Assembly: GCA_902729315.2 (NCBI GenBank)
Contig: LR746278.1
Location: forward strand, 2,358,501 to 2,422,500
Origin: Spirodela intermedia
Lineage: Eukaryota; Streptophyta; Magnoliopsida; Alismatales; Araceae
Length of the DNA stretch: 64,000 bases
Direction of reading: 5' to 3'
Shown: piece after piece, positions 43,597 through 56,800 of the stretch
How positions within the stretch are numbered: the first letter of the stretch is position 1
Layout: the number at the start of each line of letters is the position of its first letter
The notes under the pieces: model-generated
The model's database searches: none
Told to the model about the DNA's origin: nothing
What the model saw: the letters and a program-made list of their open reading frames with translations, nothing else
Position numbers and translations under genes: made by a program

Positions 43597-46097
43597 TCAG
43601 AACAAGCTGACTGATGCTGATCGATGGCGCCGTCTGGGCCTCTCATAGGTGGTCTCGAGTGTTTCATCCTCGACCGCTCCAGTGTGAAGCAGATTATCAT
43701 CTCTTATGGCCATTGCTTGCCAATAGGAGACTGCTAGATCACTTCTGCTGCGTTCGCCATCTAGTTTTGAGGACTCTCCTTGTTTCTTCAACCTTTGAAA
43801 ATCTAAGGAGACTCTAGATAGCTTCTTATTCCATGGGCCTCCTTTCTGGGGCTGTTCATGAAAGTTTCCTTCAGTTGCCGTCAACTGATTTTCCTGCCCA
43901 TAGTCCGAGGATATGGAGGAAGCTAAGCTATCATACGAATGCCTTCCTGTATTGCCATCAAATGAATAAGCAGAAGTAGATGCCCTTCTCTCCAATCCAG
44001 TGGGACTTCGGTCAACCGAAGAATTTCTATCCTGATGCTTGTGTTTGCCCATCAGTAACCTTTTGAGCTTCCTTAGGAGCTGCGTTTTGCTCGAAGCATT
44101 GCTTTTGGAAGCAAAAGAGCTATGAACTGAAGATTCATCTAGCTCTCTATTCTCTGTCAGTGATGATGCTCCTAATGAAGGATAATGTTCTGGATCAAAG
44201 TCTATCTTAATGAATTTTCCGTTGTCTCCTGAATTTGCAAATTCATGTATGAGTTGTTTGGCCTTCTGCTCTGAATCAGGACTTAAAGTGTGGCTCAAAT
44301 CCCTCGCTGCAGTTTTCCCCGGAGACGGTTGATAGTTCCTCAGCTCATACCGCAGACAAGCATTGACCCATCTGAGATACACCAACTCCTCAATATCTGC
44401 ACAGCGGTCGATTTGGATTTGCCCGATTTCATTGACCAGTTCGTCGTTTATTTGCTTCAGACGCCTCACTTCCTCCAGTGCCTGAATTTTCTGTGAAAGT
44501 ATTACGGGTAATTCAGTGACAATTATATTTCGAGTAAACCAAAAGCTTTCAAATTTGAAAACTACTTCCAAAATTCAAAGGTATTAGGAAAAAACTAAGA
44601 AAAATTATAAAATGCAGAAGAAGCATATGAAATAAGAATAGTTAAAGAATCATTCTCTAGTGGCAATACTGCCGTGTGGAAAATTAGATCAAGGGCACGT
44701 ACTAACTCAAGAAACTGTACAAAATTAGCCATACTCTTTTTTGGCCAACTTTAAGCCCCGATTTTTTTAGTTATAATTAATGCAATGGGTCCATATACCT
44801 CTGGAGAGTCTAGAGTGGAAGAGGCAAGTATTTGTGTCGATTCCAGCTTCTTCGACAAGCTTGCATTCTCCATTGCCAAGTTCAAATTTGCTTTTCTGAG
44901 GTCTGCTGCCTCGTCCTCCCATTCCTTCAGTCTCTTATCAACTGTCTCGTCGTCATCGTTACCTTGTACTGCTGCAATTCTATGATGCAATGCAGTCATT
45001 TTCTCTTTCTCCAGAGTCAAGTCTGACCTCAAGATGCCCTCCAGATGCATCATTTCAGCCCTTGCTGACTCCAGCTGAGCATTTACTCCTCTGTATTCAG
45101 ATGCGCGAACCCCAAGTTTCTCGTTCTCCGCCTGTACCGAATTCATCTTCAGGGATAGGAGTCTAGCCTCCATATCCTTGCTCTTTAGATGGTTCTCTAG
45201 TTCCCGCACAGTTGACCGTTGATCTTTGAGGCCATAGTACTCGAGAAGCTGGACCTCGAGGCATGCCACCCTCTCTTGAAGGACGTCGACAAGTGTTCTA
45301 AGTTTGAGTATCTCTTGTTCTGTTAATTTCTCCGCGTCCACCGGTGATCCATCGTCAGGAGGGGTTTCCAAGTTTTCGGTGTACAAGTCAACGGACATTA
45401 GACCTTGACGCACCAGTTCATCGAATTCAGGTAAGAGGTATTCTTCATCCTCGGAATTCTTACTTCTAGAAGAAACCCAACCAGCGTCATCGGCAATCAT
45501 CTTATCAGGGGTTCCATGTTCTCTAGTCGAGGATGTCTCTTCCTGTTCCATGAAAATTCACGCATTAGTACAAGGAGACAGTACTCCAAAATTGAAATAA
45601 TTTCAGCGGAAAAAAAGAGATCGGCATGACTATTGGAATGATCCATGATTGTTATACAGAGAAATTTAAACTAAGAATGGGATTTAGAGGACGAGGAGCA
45701 AAGGCAGAACTGAGACTGGAATAATTGGATGCTCACACATTGTTCATCAGGAGTCTCATCTTTGAGGCTGCTAACAACCTCTCTTGCAGCTTCAGCTTCT
45801 ACATCTACAGTTACGAATACAGAGAAATATGGATTGAAAAACGTATAGTCACGGGACAGAATTGGTGTGAGAAATAAAGTATATTGAACGGAAAAAAAAA
45901 ATTACCCCCAAAAGAACAAGAAAAAGTGAACTAGGTGCACCTGAAACACCGGGCGGAGGATGGGGAGGGCGCCGGTCCCCACGGAACCTGAGGTGTGAGT
46001 AGAGAAACCCAGCGAAGGTGAGGAATAGGGCCACCCCGACCTTTAGAAGAAGAGGTTTCGTCTCTCTCCTCGCACTGGTCCGCCACTTCACGGCCAT
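43597..46097 (-). CDS. CHUP1/IPGA1-family coiled-coil protein
   Basis: Four exons on the minus strand, 46097-45941, 45804-45737, 45542-44799 and 44490-43597, all in phase, give 620 residues. An N-terminal hydrophobic segment (about residues 16-34, LLLKVGVALFLTFAGFLYS) suggests membrane anchoring. A long coiled coil (about residues 100-350) follows. The family hallmark EELVYLRWVNACLRYELRNY lies at about 355-375, followed by RDLSHTLSP and KAKQLIHEFA. The rest is Ser-rich with a basic C-terminus. CHUP1 links chloroplasts to actin; IPGA1-type relatives associate with microtubules. At 620 residues it lacks the proline-rich and C-terminal parts of full-length CHUP1 (about 1,000 residues), so it belongs to the shorter paralogues, possibly the Arabidopsis AR791-type group. 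It shares a divergent 1.1-kb upstream region with the kinase gene. Confidence 0.88.
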
Positions 46098-47236
46098 GTC
46101 ACAGATGCTCTTCAGGCCCCCTTAGATATGCCAATTAAGGGAGGCACAATTCACAGAAAACCGACCGAATGGGGATCCCAGGGATGAGACCAAGTACAAA
46201 AAAACAGGAAGAACACCCGCTTCCGGATCTCCCCACACATGCATAAACCTATTCCAGCTGCTATTACGTGACGGTTATGAGGAATCAGAGCAGCTCAGAT
46301 CATGAGTTGGTTCTTCTGAATTCTGGAACTAAAAACACATATAAGATCACGGAAAATCTAAATACAAAGCTGAGTCTCACACGGGCGGAAGAGAAGACCG
46401 GATGGAGCACAAAGGGGGAGGGGGAGGTAGAGACCGCCATTACCGATCTCCAGAAGATCGGGGGATTATCAGACCAGGGATCGGCGCGACAGGAGGCGAC
46501 TGCTGAGTCTGCGCAGGTGTGTTCGCTCCCGGCTCCTCTTTGACCTCCCCCCCAGCCCTCCGCTGGAAGTCGGGGGCGTGGCGGTGGAGCCCCTGGAAAC
46601 TTCCGGAATTTTTAACGGTCGTTGTCTGTACGCCAACTTTGCTGCACCTATTATCGGTTATTTTTATGCAATTTTCCACCTCGGAGTTTCGCTTTTGGCA
46701 GATTCTCTCCCGGCGCTGCATTTTAAATACTACCGAAGGTTCCATGTGGGCCCGGGCATTTCCGAGGGTCCACGTCAGCCCCAACCGGGCTCCTATTTTA
46801 AAAATATTCGAAAATAAATCATTCCAGAAGGATTTGGCTCCTTAAAAGACAACAAAACCTCAAATAAATAATATAAAACATGTTGGTTTAATTATTCGCG
46901 CTCGACACGTGGCGGTTTCTGGTAGAAGGATCCAGAAAAAGAAGGCGCGGGAAATAAAAATGAAATAACTGTTAACAGATCGTGGGGAGTTGTCAACGGG
47001 CGGTGGAAAATGTCCTCCGCACTGGGATTGTTCCCGCGGAGGGGGAGGAGGGAGCGCATTTCGTGTTAGCTCGTGGGGGAGAAGGTGAGCGCCGCAGGGG
47101 TGGGGGGGGAGCAGTGGGAGGAGGAAGGGAGGGAGAGAGAGAAAGGCATCGATCTCTCCCTTCTTCCTCGATCTGCAGCTGTAGATATCGGAGTTCATGT
47201 AGCTCAGCTCCCGCTGCCGATACGTCGGAAGAAACA
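46098..47236. promoter_or_regulatory. Divergent upstream region of the CHUP1-like and USP-kinase genes
   Basis: 1.14 kb separates the two start codons, which face away from each other. Both ends are GC-rich, as expected for 5' leaders; the middle (46,800-46,980) is AT-rich. No conserved protein frame is seen and no specific binding sites are claimed. Confidence 0.45.
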
Positions 47237-50200
47237 ATGCATCTCCGAGCATTCCCGCGCCACCCTCCCGCCGGCGAGCGCTCACATGCTGTCTACACCA
47301 CCGCGGTGGCCATCGACAAGGATAAGAACAGTCAGCTAGCGGTAAAATGGGCGGTGGACAACCTCCTCATGAACAGCCCCGCCATTGTGCTGATTCACGT
47401 CCGGAGTCCGGCAAACATCTCCCGTAGGTACCCTCTCTTTTACCTGATTCCTCTCTGGCTTACGTGCTCAGGGGTCTGACTTCCTGTCTGCATTGTGATC
47501 GTTCTCTCAATGTCGTCTCGTCATTGATCGTGGATGTGCTCGGCTGTTTCTTCTCACACAGTTGGCTTCTCCATGAGCGAGGTGACCACTGAAGCAGTCA
47601 GGGAGCGGTTAGAATCAGAGATGAACCAGCTATTCCTGCCTTACCGAGGGTTCTGTGCGCGAAAAGGGGTAAGGACAAGATGCGGATATCTTTGATCTGG
47701 GATGGGATAATCAAGATAATTTGAATGTCTGAAATGCTAAAATCAAGACCTCGGCAAATGCAGATGCAATTGAAGGAGGTGGTTCTTGAGGAAACTGACG
47801 TCGCTAAGAGTATTATAGAGTATATCGATGCCAATACCATCAGCAACATTGTCGTCGGTTCTTCCAACAGGAACGTCATCACAAGGTCCGTCTGTCTCTA
47901 TCCAGTGATATCTTTTCGATTTTTATATCTTTTTCGATTAGTAATCTTGAGCAATGATGTCTCCTCTATCCAGGAAGTTCAGGAACCCAGATGTGGCCAC
48001 GAGCCTGATGAAATCTGCTCCCGACTTCTCCACGGTATACGTGATATCCAAGGGGAAGCCGGCGACCGTGCGATCAGCGAAAACCAAAGCACATATTCCT
48101 GCAGCACTTCCTCAACAACCATCCATTCCGCCTAGTCCGCGACATTTCGCCCCCGGCGGCATAGACTCCGACGACACCCCCCGGTAAGCAACAGAAAAAA
48201 AAGGTGCTCCAATCGTTCACTATACAGCGCGCATTCTTCTTGCCTTGGCTAATCCGTGATTGTAAGATGAAAGCTTTACGAAACGAACGACTTCTTGATC
48301 GATCCCTGTAATGATTCAGAATACGACATACGTGGCGTTATCGGGCATCCAATTTTAAATCAACGAAAAATATTTTAGCTTCATATATTTTAATCCGATT
48401 TGTTTTCTCCGAAAATGAAGTGTAAACTATTGTAATACTTCTGTTCGCGTGGATTTGATTCTTTTCGACTCTATCATACTGACTGAAGAAATGGGGCTCG
48501 TTCAGTTGGAGACAATTAGGATGTCCAGTGTGAAGTCAGAATCATAAGTGAAGTTTTCATATTTTTTAATTTTAAGCACTAATTGTTCACAAGTGATTTT
48601 TTCATGGATTTTAATTTTAGATTAATTTTGTCTCAAGTCGTGAATAAACTGTTATGGGAAAAATTCCTAGCTTTTTGAATGAAACCTACAAAAGAGATCG
48701 CAGAAGTAAAAGCGAGGAATTTTCATGTTTAATACGCTGGATGTTTGGCTGATCTATAGTATGGCAGGATGACGCTGTTTTCCAGGGCTGGCGGGCGGAG
48801 AAGCTCGGTTTCGCCATCCTTTGCGCAAGATAGACGGTCCATCGACAGGAACCCCGATTATGTGAAGACGCCATCTAGAGATAGGGTGTTCTTCACAGCG
48901 AGGACGGAGTCCAAAAACGCCTTTTTCGAAAGCAGGGACGTCTCTTTCCGGCCGCCGAGGTCCAGTTCCCGGGAATCCTTTGCTGAGGACCTAGATTTTC
49001 ACAGAGATCTGGGTTTCCAATTGACGGAATTCACCGACGACCATCTGGAGCACTCGGCTGCCCCAACCGACAGCCCCAGAAGCTCCTCCTCATATGCTAG
49101 TGTAAGCACCGGTTAGAACACAGGAAAGATGTTTCTCGTGAACATCTAATCTTGAGTAGCTGACATTTTGACACTTGATTTCATGGCAGAGAGATATGGA
49201 GGCTGAACTGAACAGACTTAGGTTGGAGCTAAACCAGACCATTGAGATGTATAGCTCTGCCTGCAAGGAAGCGATCAGAGCCAAGCAGAAGGTGTTTTAC
49301 TGGAAATCTCCTAACAACACTACCAGTTGAAGTGCTTATTTCAAATATTAGTCTTGGGGGGTTTGCTTGATTATGATGTTGGTGGAGCAGGCCAGAGAAG
49401 TCCACCAGTGGAAGTTGAAAGAGGCACGCAAGATCGAGGAGGCGAGGCAGGCAGAGGAAGCTGCCCTTCAAATGGTCGAGATGGAGAAGGCCAGGTGCAG
49501 GGCTGCCATAGAAGCCGCACAGGAAGCGCAGATGCTTGTAGAAATCGAAGCCAAGAGGAGACTCTGCGCCGAGCGGGCAGCCAAGCGCGAGGCCGAGGAG
49601 AGGAAGAGAGCGCTGGATGCCTTGGCTCACAAAGACGTCCGCTACCGGAAGTACACAATCGAGGAGGTCGAGGTGGCCACGAATTTCTTCTCCGAATCGC
49701 TGAAGATTGGGGAAGGCGGGTACGGACCAGTCTACAAGGCGTGCCTTGATCACACTCCCGTGGCCATCAAGGTCTTGCGACCAGATGCTACTCAAGGGAG
49801 GAGGCAATTCAAACAAGAGGTAATCGTTGTGAATAGTTTCAAGAAAATGAAATGTAGCGGTAAAAGTATATGATTTTTCTATTATCGTTATTGATTGTTG
49901 ACCCTTTTGACGGCTTAATTGCTTCATATAATGTCAAAGGGCTAGATTCCTTCCCATATCCAGCATCCTGAAGATGACGGCCATCTTATTTAAAGTTAAT
50001 TAGATTATAAGACGATCGGATTCATTCCAGATGGTGTTCAGGGGAGGAAGAAATTCTATAAAAATGTGATTTATGGGAATGTGATCAATGAAGTTAAATA
50101 GTTGCCCCCAGACCCTGATTAGATGAGGAAGAATTTCTGGAAGTGGGCAAGTCGTGAAAAAGGCGTTAAACTTAGACGATTAAGCTCTGAGAAAAATCTG

Positions 50201-51376
50201 CGGACTTCCTACCTGCTATCAATCGACTTCGACTTGTACGCTATGATTCTTTGGATTGATATGAACAGCATCTGATTGATTACTATGTTGCGTGCATCGG
50301 CTCGCCTTCAGTTTATTCTCAATGTAAATGAAATGATCTAACCTTCAAAATAAATCGTGCAAAACTTTGATTCATCTAGTGCTAATCGGGTTTTACACGA
50401 AATGATAGTCACTTTGTCTCAACCTTGCACTTCAACGAGCAGGTGGAAGTTCTGAGCCGCATCCGGCATCCCAACATGGTGCTGCTGCTCGGCGCCTGCC
50501 CTGAGTACGGATGCCTGGTCTACGAGTACATGAACAACGGCAGCCTCGAAGACCGCCTCTTCCGGCGTGGCAACACCCCACCCATTCCATGGAGTGTCCG
50601 CTTCAAGCTTGCGGCCGAGATAGCCACGGGCCTGCTGTTCCTCCACCAGACGAAGCCCGAGCCTCTAGTCCACCGGGATCTGAAGCCGGCCAACATCCTC
50701 CTCGACCGCAACTACGTGTCCAAGATCAGCGACGTGGGCCTCGCCAGGCTCGTTCCGCCAGCCACGGCGAACGCCGCCACCCAGTATCGGATGACTTCCA
50801 CCGCCGGGACCTTTTGCTACATCGACCCCGAGTACCAACAGACGGGCATGCTGGGGGTCAAGTCTGACATCTACTCCATGGGGATTATGCTGCTTCAGAT
50901 CGTCACCGCGAAGCCGCCCATGGGCCTCACCCACCGCGTCGAGAGCGCCATCGAGAGGGGGGCCTTCGCGGAGGTGCTCGACCCGACCGTGCCGGACTGG
51001 CCCGTGGAGGAGACATTGGGCTTCGCTAAGCTCGCCCTCAAGTGCGCGGAGTTGAAGAGGAAAGACAGGCCGGACCTCGCTGCCATCGTCTTGCCAGAGC
51101 TCAACCGTCTGAGGAACCTCGGTCAAGCCTGGGAGGCCACATGCACCTCCAGCAGCGGCAGTGGCCAAAGCTTCGTCAGGGAGGCAACCCCCTCCTCCCT
51201 CGATGTTCATCTCGATAGCCGGTCTCACCACGACGAGGTCAGACACACTGATCATCTCCTTCTAGCCCTGATTCTTCTCTCCAAAATCCCAGTTTTCATC
51301 TTCTTCCTTTGAGGTGCAGACATCAATCAGTAGTGCGAGTCCGGGGGGATCGAGTGCGGACGTGACTGAAAGCTGA
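47237..51376 (+). CDS. Receptor-like cytoplasmic kinase with N-terminal universal-stress (USP) domain
   Basis: Nine exons (47237-47423, 47562-47668, 47764-47885, 47974-48183, 48768-49101, 49190-49291, 49391-49819, 50443-51237, 51320-51376) join in phase to encode 780 residues. Residues about 10-160 are a USP/adenine-nucleotide alpha-hydrolase-like domain (TAVAIDKDKNSQLAVKWAV, then IVVGSSNRN and VYVISKGK). A Ser/Arg-rich linker follows, then a charged coiled coil (about 321-440). The Ser/Thr kinase domain (about 455-735) has the glycine loop IGEGGYG, VAIK lysine 481, HRDLKPANILLD (574-585) and DVG in the Mg-binding position (594), where most kinases have DFG; DVG is common in this plant subgroup. 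Arabidopsis relatives often end in a U-box E3 domain. None is visible here, as the last exon codes for only 19 residues. No signal peptide or membrane segment is seen, so it is likely cytoplasmic or membrane-associated. The substrate is unknown. Confidence 0.9.
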
Positions 51377-51880
51377 CGAGCAGGGGGCGGAGCTGGTACG
51401 TACCCTCTTAGACTCCCGCACTGTGCTATATCATCTGTGGGATGTTTGGTCTGCAACACACACCTACACAGTTCCCCCCTGTATTCAGCCCCTACGAATA
51501 AAGCCTTCTGGCATGGTTGACATGGAAAAATGTCCTTTGTAGGAAGCATATGATTGATTGGCTGATGATGAAGGCGCTGACCATAGAGAAAGAGAGAGAG
51601 AGATAGAGAGATTTGATTGGCCCCCGGATATTGTGCCCGAATTATATAATTTGATCTGGCTTAAGACGTCCACTTACGCTGTAAATATATATTGTACCCC
51701 CCCAAAGTTCGGATCTGGTTTCTGGGTGGGTTTGGGTCTGTATTCTCGCTCCTCGGGCTATCGTCTGGGGAGATTTCCTTCAGGTGGTGGTGGTGGTGGG
51801 GCGGGCGATTTCACCACCAGTCGTTTCCTGGAGGCGGAGATAAACTAACGGCTTGCCGGCGGAGGACGGGCGGGACCGAG

Positions 51881-53137
51881 ATGGCCGCAGTGCAGCAGCT
51901 CCGGTGTCTCTCCCTTGTCGAACCTCGGGCGGGTTTGGTGAGCTTCCTTTTCCATCATTCATCGTCGCGTCTTCTCACGGAACCATGGCTTCTCCTCGGT
52001 TTAGATGGCTGGTTCTAGTCGCCTCCGACACTCTGCCGAAGATGATCCTAATGACTGTTTTCTCGCTCCAATTTGAATCTGGTGAGGCAGGCGAATCGCA
52101 CGGCCGTCCCCAGCTTGGCTTATGTGGGGTTGTCGCCGGCGCTGGGTGTCAACGGGAAGCGCCGCCGGAGATGTCTACTGAAGGTGACCAACAAGACGCC
52201 CGCTGGAGGGGATCTCATGGTGAAGGAATCTGAGACTCCAAGCGGCGATCGCGGTCAGTCTAGTTTCCTCCCAACCTACTTTCCTTAATTCACCCTGTTC
52301 GGACGCTGGAGGAGAGATTTACTATAATTAGCTGTTCTTCTAGCGTAATTTGCTTTAGGGTTTTGCAGGCATTGGTGTCGTTAGCATACACCACGTCGGA
52401 TTACTCTGTGAAAACCTAGAAAGATCACTGGAATTCTACCAGAAGCTTCTCGGTACGCCGAACAAATCCCTAAATTTGACGGCCGAAAGGCTGAGTTTCT
52501 CCCTCTCGATGGGATTGTTAGGGTTTTCTCTCTGCTTGGCTGAACCAGGACTGGAGATCAACGAGGCGAGACCGCACGAAAAGCTCCCTTACAGAGGCGC
52601 TTGGCTGTGGGTGGGCTCCGAGATGATCCACCTGATGGAACTCCCAAACCCTGATCCCCTGACTGGGCGACCTGAACATGGGGGACGTGACCGCCATGCT
52701 TGCATTGCCATTAAGGACGTCTCGAAGCTTAAGGTCATCTTCGACGATGCTGGTCAGCCTCCAAACGCGCAATCCCTTCTAATAGAATCCTTATCGCGAT
52801 CTTCTTCAAAATTTCCTCGAATCTCTTCTCTTCATGTTCATTCAGATACATTTAGATACCGTCCTTTTTTTTCAAAAAATTATGATTTAGTTGTACCCCG
52901 GAAATTCATGAGTTTCCCTTTTGGCTTTTTTAAAGACGTCATATATATGGGATTTCTCTGTTGACCAGTTAAAAGTGAAAGATTATGGGAGCAATGTGGC
53001 AGTGGAGGCAGAACCTTGATATCTGTTTATGTGGAAATTGTGCAGGCATCCAATACACTCTCAGCCGTTCAGGGAGGCCGGCAATCTTCGCACGTGATCC
53101 AGATGCGAATGCACTTGAATTCACGCAAGTGGATTGA
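51881..53137 (+). CDS. Glyoxalase I-like VOC-fold protein, probably plastidial
   Basis: Five exons, 51881-51937, 52091-52253, 52369-52452, 52549-52752 and 53046-53137, give 199 residues in continuous frame. Residues 1 to about 70 are rich in Arg, Ser and Ala and look like a plastid transit peptide. The single VOC domain follows: VSIHHVGLLCENLERSLEFY, LGLEINEARPHEKLPYRGAW, WVGSEMIHLMELPNPDP, DRHACIAIKDVSKLK and the C-terminal RDPDANALEFTQV. It resembles the Arabidopsis At5g57040-type lactoylglutathione lyase-like proteins. The conserved His and Glu positions of VOC metal sites are visible (HHVG, HLMELP, HACIAI, ALEF). Whether it acts on methylglyoxal-glutathione is not established for this subgroup. 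The start is the first ATG after a stop-rich leader. The gene is convergent with CYP57. Confidence 0.9.
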
Positions 53138-53881
53138 AAACCGACCTCAGGAATGAAAGAAAACGGAGGAAAGATGAGCACTTGCGTCCATATACCAGCA
53201 ACTGTCACGTTTATGCATATAGATAATCAGACATGGTGTTGACTTTATTGTAATTATCTGTTCCCCGTTTTGAAATGATATGTGAAGCTCTTTCTATCTG
53301 TTGGTAATCAGGTTGTTGACCCACATGAAACTATAGCTCAGAGTTTGTCTGATTCGATGAGACGTATCAATCTAGAAATGGATAAGAATTCCCTGCAGAA
53401 TGAAAAATATCCATGATGATGATTAGCACATAACCTGCCAATATTTTGGAGGGAAATCGATTGAAACAGTATGCTGATATGCACAAAACCCGCCATGTAG
53501 AGCCCACAGTAGCATAGATGGCTGATCGATCAAGCTAAACTCATCTCTCGATCATCATCGAACCTATAATTCATGTGGAGAAAAGGGGGGAGAGATCAAT
53601 GGGGATGCAACCCCACTCGTTCACTGGTTCAAAGAAAGAAGCCATTACGACTGGGAAAGCCTGCGACCGAGCAATGAATCCGAAGCAATATCTGATGGTT
53701 ACTCGCCCAGTTAACCATAACCAATTCTTCCTCATTTTTTTTCCTTCATTAAAGCAGAAGAAACAGCATTTGATTGATATTTGCGAATTAAGGTTTTAAA
53801 AGATATTGATGAGAAAATATTTTAAGAGGAGAATGCTCACGACGGGGCTGCTTATTGCCCGGCGTTCATACAAATAACTGG
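53138..53881. other. Intergenic region between two convergent genes
   Basis: The 3' flanks of the glyoxalase-like gene and CYP57 meet here. AT-rich; no gene, repeat or RNA is recognised. Confidence 0.55.
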
Positions 53882-56800
53882 TCAGGTGAGAGATTTTCCT
53901 GCCCATTCCCTTTCTCTCCGCTTCAGCTTTGCTTGCATTTTGTTGAACTTCTCCTTGCCTTTCTCCAGCAGGGGGTCATACACAACGTAGGTATTTGGGT
54001 CGTCCTTCCGAGCCATGTCATCCTGCAACCAGTTTCAAACAGTAAAAGGATTGTAATCCCTTCAAGAATCAGAAAGGGGGAGAGGAGAGATTCAGAGGAG
54101 AGAACAAGATTTGCCTTCTCTGAGGGACCACGAGTGAACTTCAGCTGGCCTGTCATCCATACTGATATATCTTCCTCATCGTCGTTCTTCTTGGGCTCTT
54201 TGCTGGAAGATGAAGCGATCTTCATGGGGAAAGCCTTCTTGAATCTCTCCAGCTTTGCTAGTGTCTGGAATTAAGGCAAGGAAAATTAAAAAGGCAGGTG
54301 CTTCGTGAAAAATAAGATGAAATCTCTCAAAGCAGCAGCATGGAATGGAAAGGACAGAGGAACCAGTTTATAGCTCTGGCCATACGAAGAGGATCCAATA
54401 CCCCGGAATAACGTTGTTGACCACAACTGGGTTTAGCCATTTTTGGCAAAAATTAAGTCAACCGAAACTCAGAAAGAATCTCAAAATGTAGCAGGATCGA
54501 TGACTTCTCTGGTTAATTCAAATGTTTGAGTGTGAATATTACATGCGGATTATCTAATCTGAACCAGAGTCACACTACAATAACATTAATTATGCAATTA
54601 TATAATAGCTAAAAGTTGAACGGAGAATTCAGCTAGAAATGAGGAAGTCTTCTGTGTGCTGATTTCAAATTAAAATCTGATCCTGGATTTATGTTTTTCT
54701 CTCGACCCAATTGGTGTGCAGGTTTTGGTTCTACTTTATGTTTTGATCCATTCTAGTAGGAGATGTGACAGAGAACTGAATGACAGAAAAACAGCAATGG
54801 GTTCTAGTAGAATACATCTTCTTCACGGCCTTGAAGTCTGCGCCTCTTCTGCTTCCACATCTGTCTTTCTTGCTCTGCTTGACCTAGCAACTGCAAGTCA
54901 GAATCTGCCTTGGCCATAAGCTCAGCCCTGGCTTCTGAGCCAATCCCTTTCTTCTTCATAGAAAGCTTCTCAACTTTGGTCCGGGGGCCATCATCATCGT
55001 CGTCATCGTCGTCGTCGCTTTCTCTGTATGGAATATGTTGAAAGAGCTTGTGATTTATGCCAAATAAATCAAAGAGAAAATTTTCGTAAGATAGAACACG
55101 CAACTATTTTGAAATTAAAAATAATTATTCCCACAAAAAAAATCTTGAAGAGAAATAGCAAATCCAGGGGATGAACACCAGCTAGAGAGAAAATTCGGAA
55201 CTAGGTACTAGCATCAATCGATGAATTCCAATAGGGAAGAATGCCAACATCCCTACATAAATTTCCCATGTTCGACCTAAAAGACTAATAGGATCAAACT
55301 TTACCACAAAAGACTAAAAGGGAAGTAACGGTTTTTCTCTCCTTGTTACGGCAGCCAGAGCCAGTAACCCTTGTCATAGATTTGTTTTTTTCCAGTATGA
55401 GTGATACAAATTCGACATGGTTTTTATCAGTAAATAAATTGCTCAATGACCACCAATCAAGCCTTCGTTCACAAGAAAGAGAAACATAATAAGTGGAAAG
55501 GTGTATTATGGTTCAGATAAGGTCACCAAAGTGGCTGCCATGGGGAGATGAATGATCCAACAGTAACTGTAAAGAAGGTGGTACTAGAAAGGTTTCAGGT
55601 ACGTAGATGAATATTTTTCACAGAAAGGGATAACAAGTTTTTCTCTATGAGAGGAGTCATCCTAAATATGGCCACACTTTTCACAGCAACTTCCCTTAAA
55701 CCCCTCCCTGGTTCCGATCCCCATCCTCCACAGTGGGAAAGGATATCTGACTACTAAAACGCAGAACAGATTGACATTCTTGAATTTCGGAATTCGAATC
55801 GACAGAAAACAATCATTGGAGTTATTGAGCATCTGAAATCAAGACTAAAGTGATGAACGATATCAAGAAGAAAATACGATCAAATACAATGAAACAGTTA
55901 TACCTCACGGAGGTCCCTCCAACATCCTTCGACTGATGTTTCTTCTCTGCAAACGCATATAAGAAAATTGAGTTATTTCCTGAGCATCCGAGTGTTCTTC
56001 CCATTAATGTGTTTTCGACCATGTTTTAGACCAGTGGCTGTAGTCCCACGGGAGAGCAATTGGGCCATGGAAACTGGTATGCTCCGATGCCTGTGAGTTC
56101 AATTCTTTCCATTCCCAGCTACATTAATCAATGCATAGCATCGCAATGTACTACAAGCCTGGGGGTTCTACTACCACCACTTCGAAGAATCATCTTCGGA
56201 GTCCCATGAACACATCACGATAACTTAAAAAATAAATAAATCCACGAAGCGTATTAGAGAGTCTAGAGTTGTAGGAAATATTTTACCGGACTTCTCCCGG
56301 GTTGCAGTGTCCCCAAGTTCTAAACGCTTTCTTAGAATCTGTGAACGCATTCGTGCATCGAATTTTGCCTCATCATCTTCGTCGTCGTCGTCATCATCAC
56401 CACTACCATGGGTTCTGAATGTATCAGTTTCTGCGTCAACTTTCTTGGATGTTAAAGCCTCTCTCACAGCTTTCTGTACATCTTTCTTCTTCTCCGCTGC
56501 CACTGAGCTCTGACATTTGACTTATCAAAATCAGTACGAAACTAAAGAGCACGCATGAATGTAAATGAACAGGTTTGAAAAAGAGAGGAAACTGCATGGA
56601 ATGTAGTAAATGGGAAAAAAATTCAGCAGCATTAACATAAACAGGGATAAATGTACACGATGCCAATTGAAATTATTATGAACCAGTACAACAGATTGGC
56701 AGCTACCAAATAAAAAAGAAACCAAATGGTGGCAATGGAGAAAAAAGAGGAAAATTAAGGTTTTCAGTAAAATGAGGATTACCAGTTCCTGTTCTTCTGA

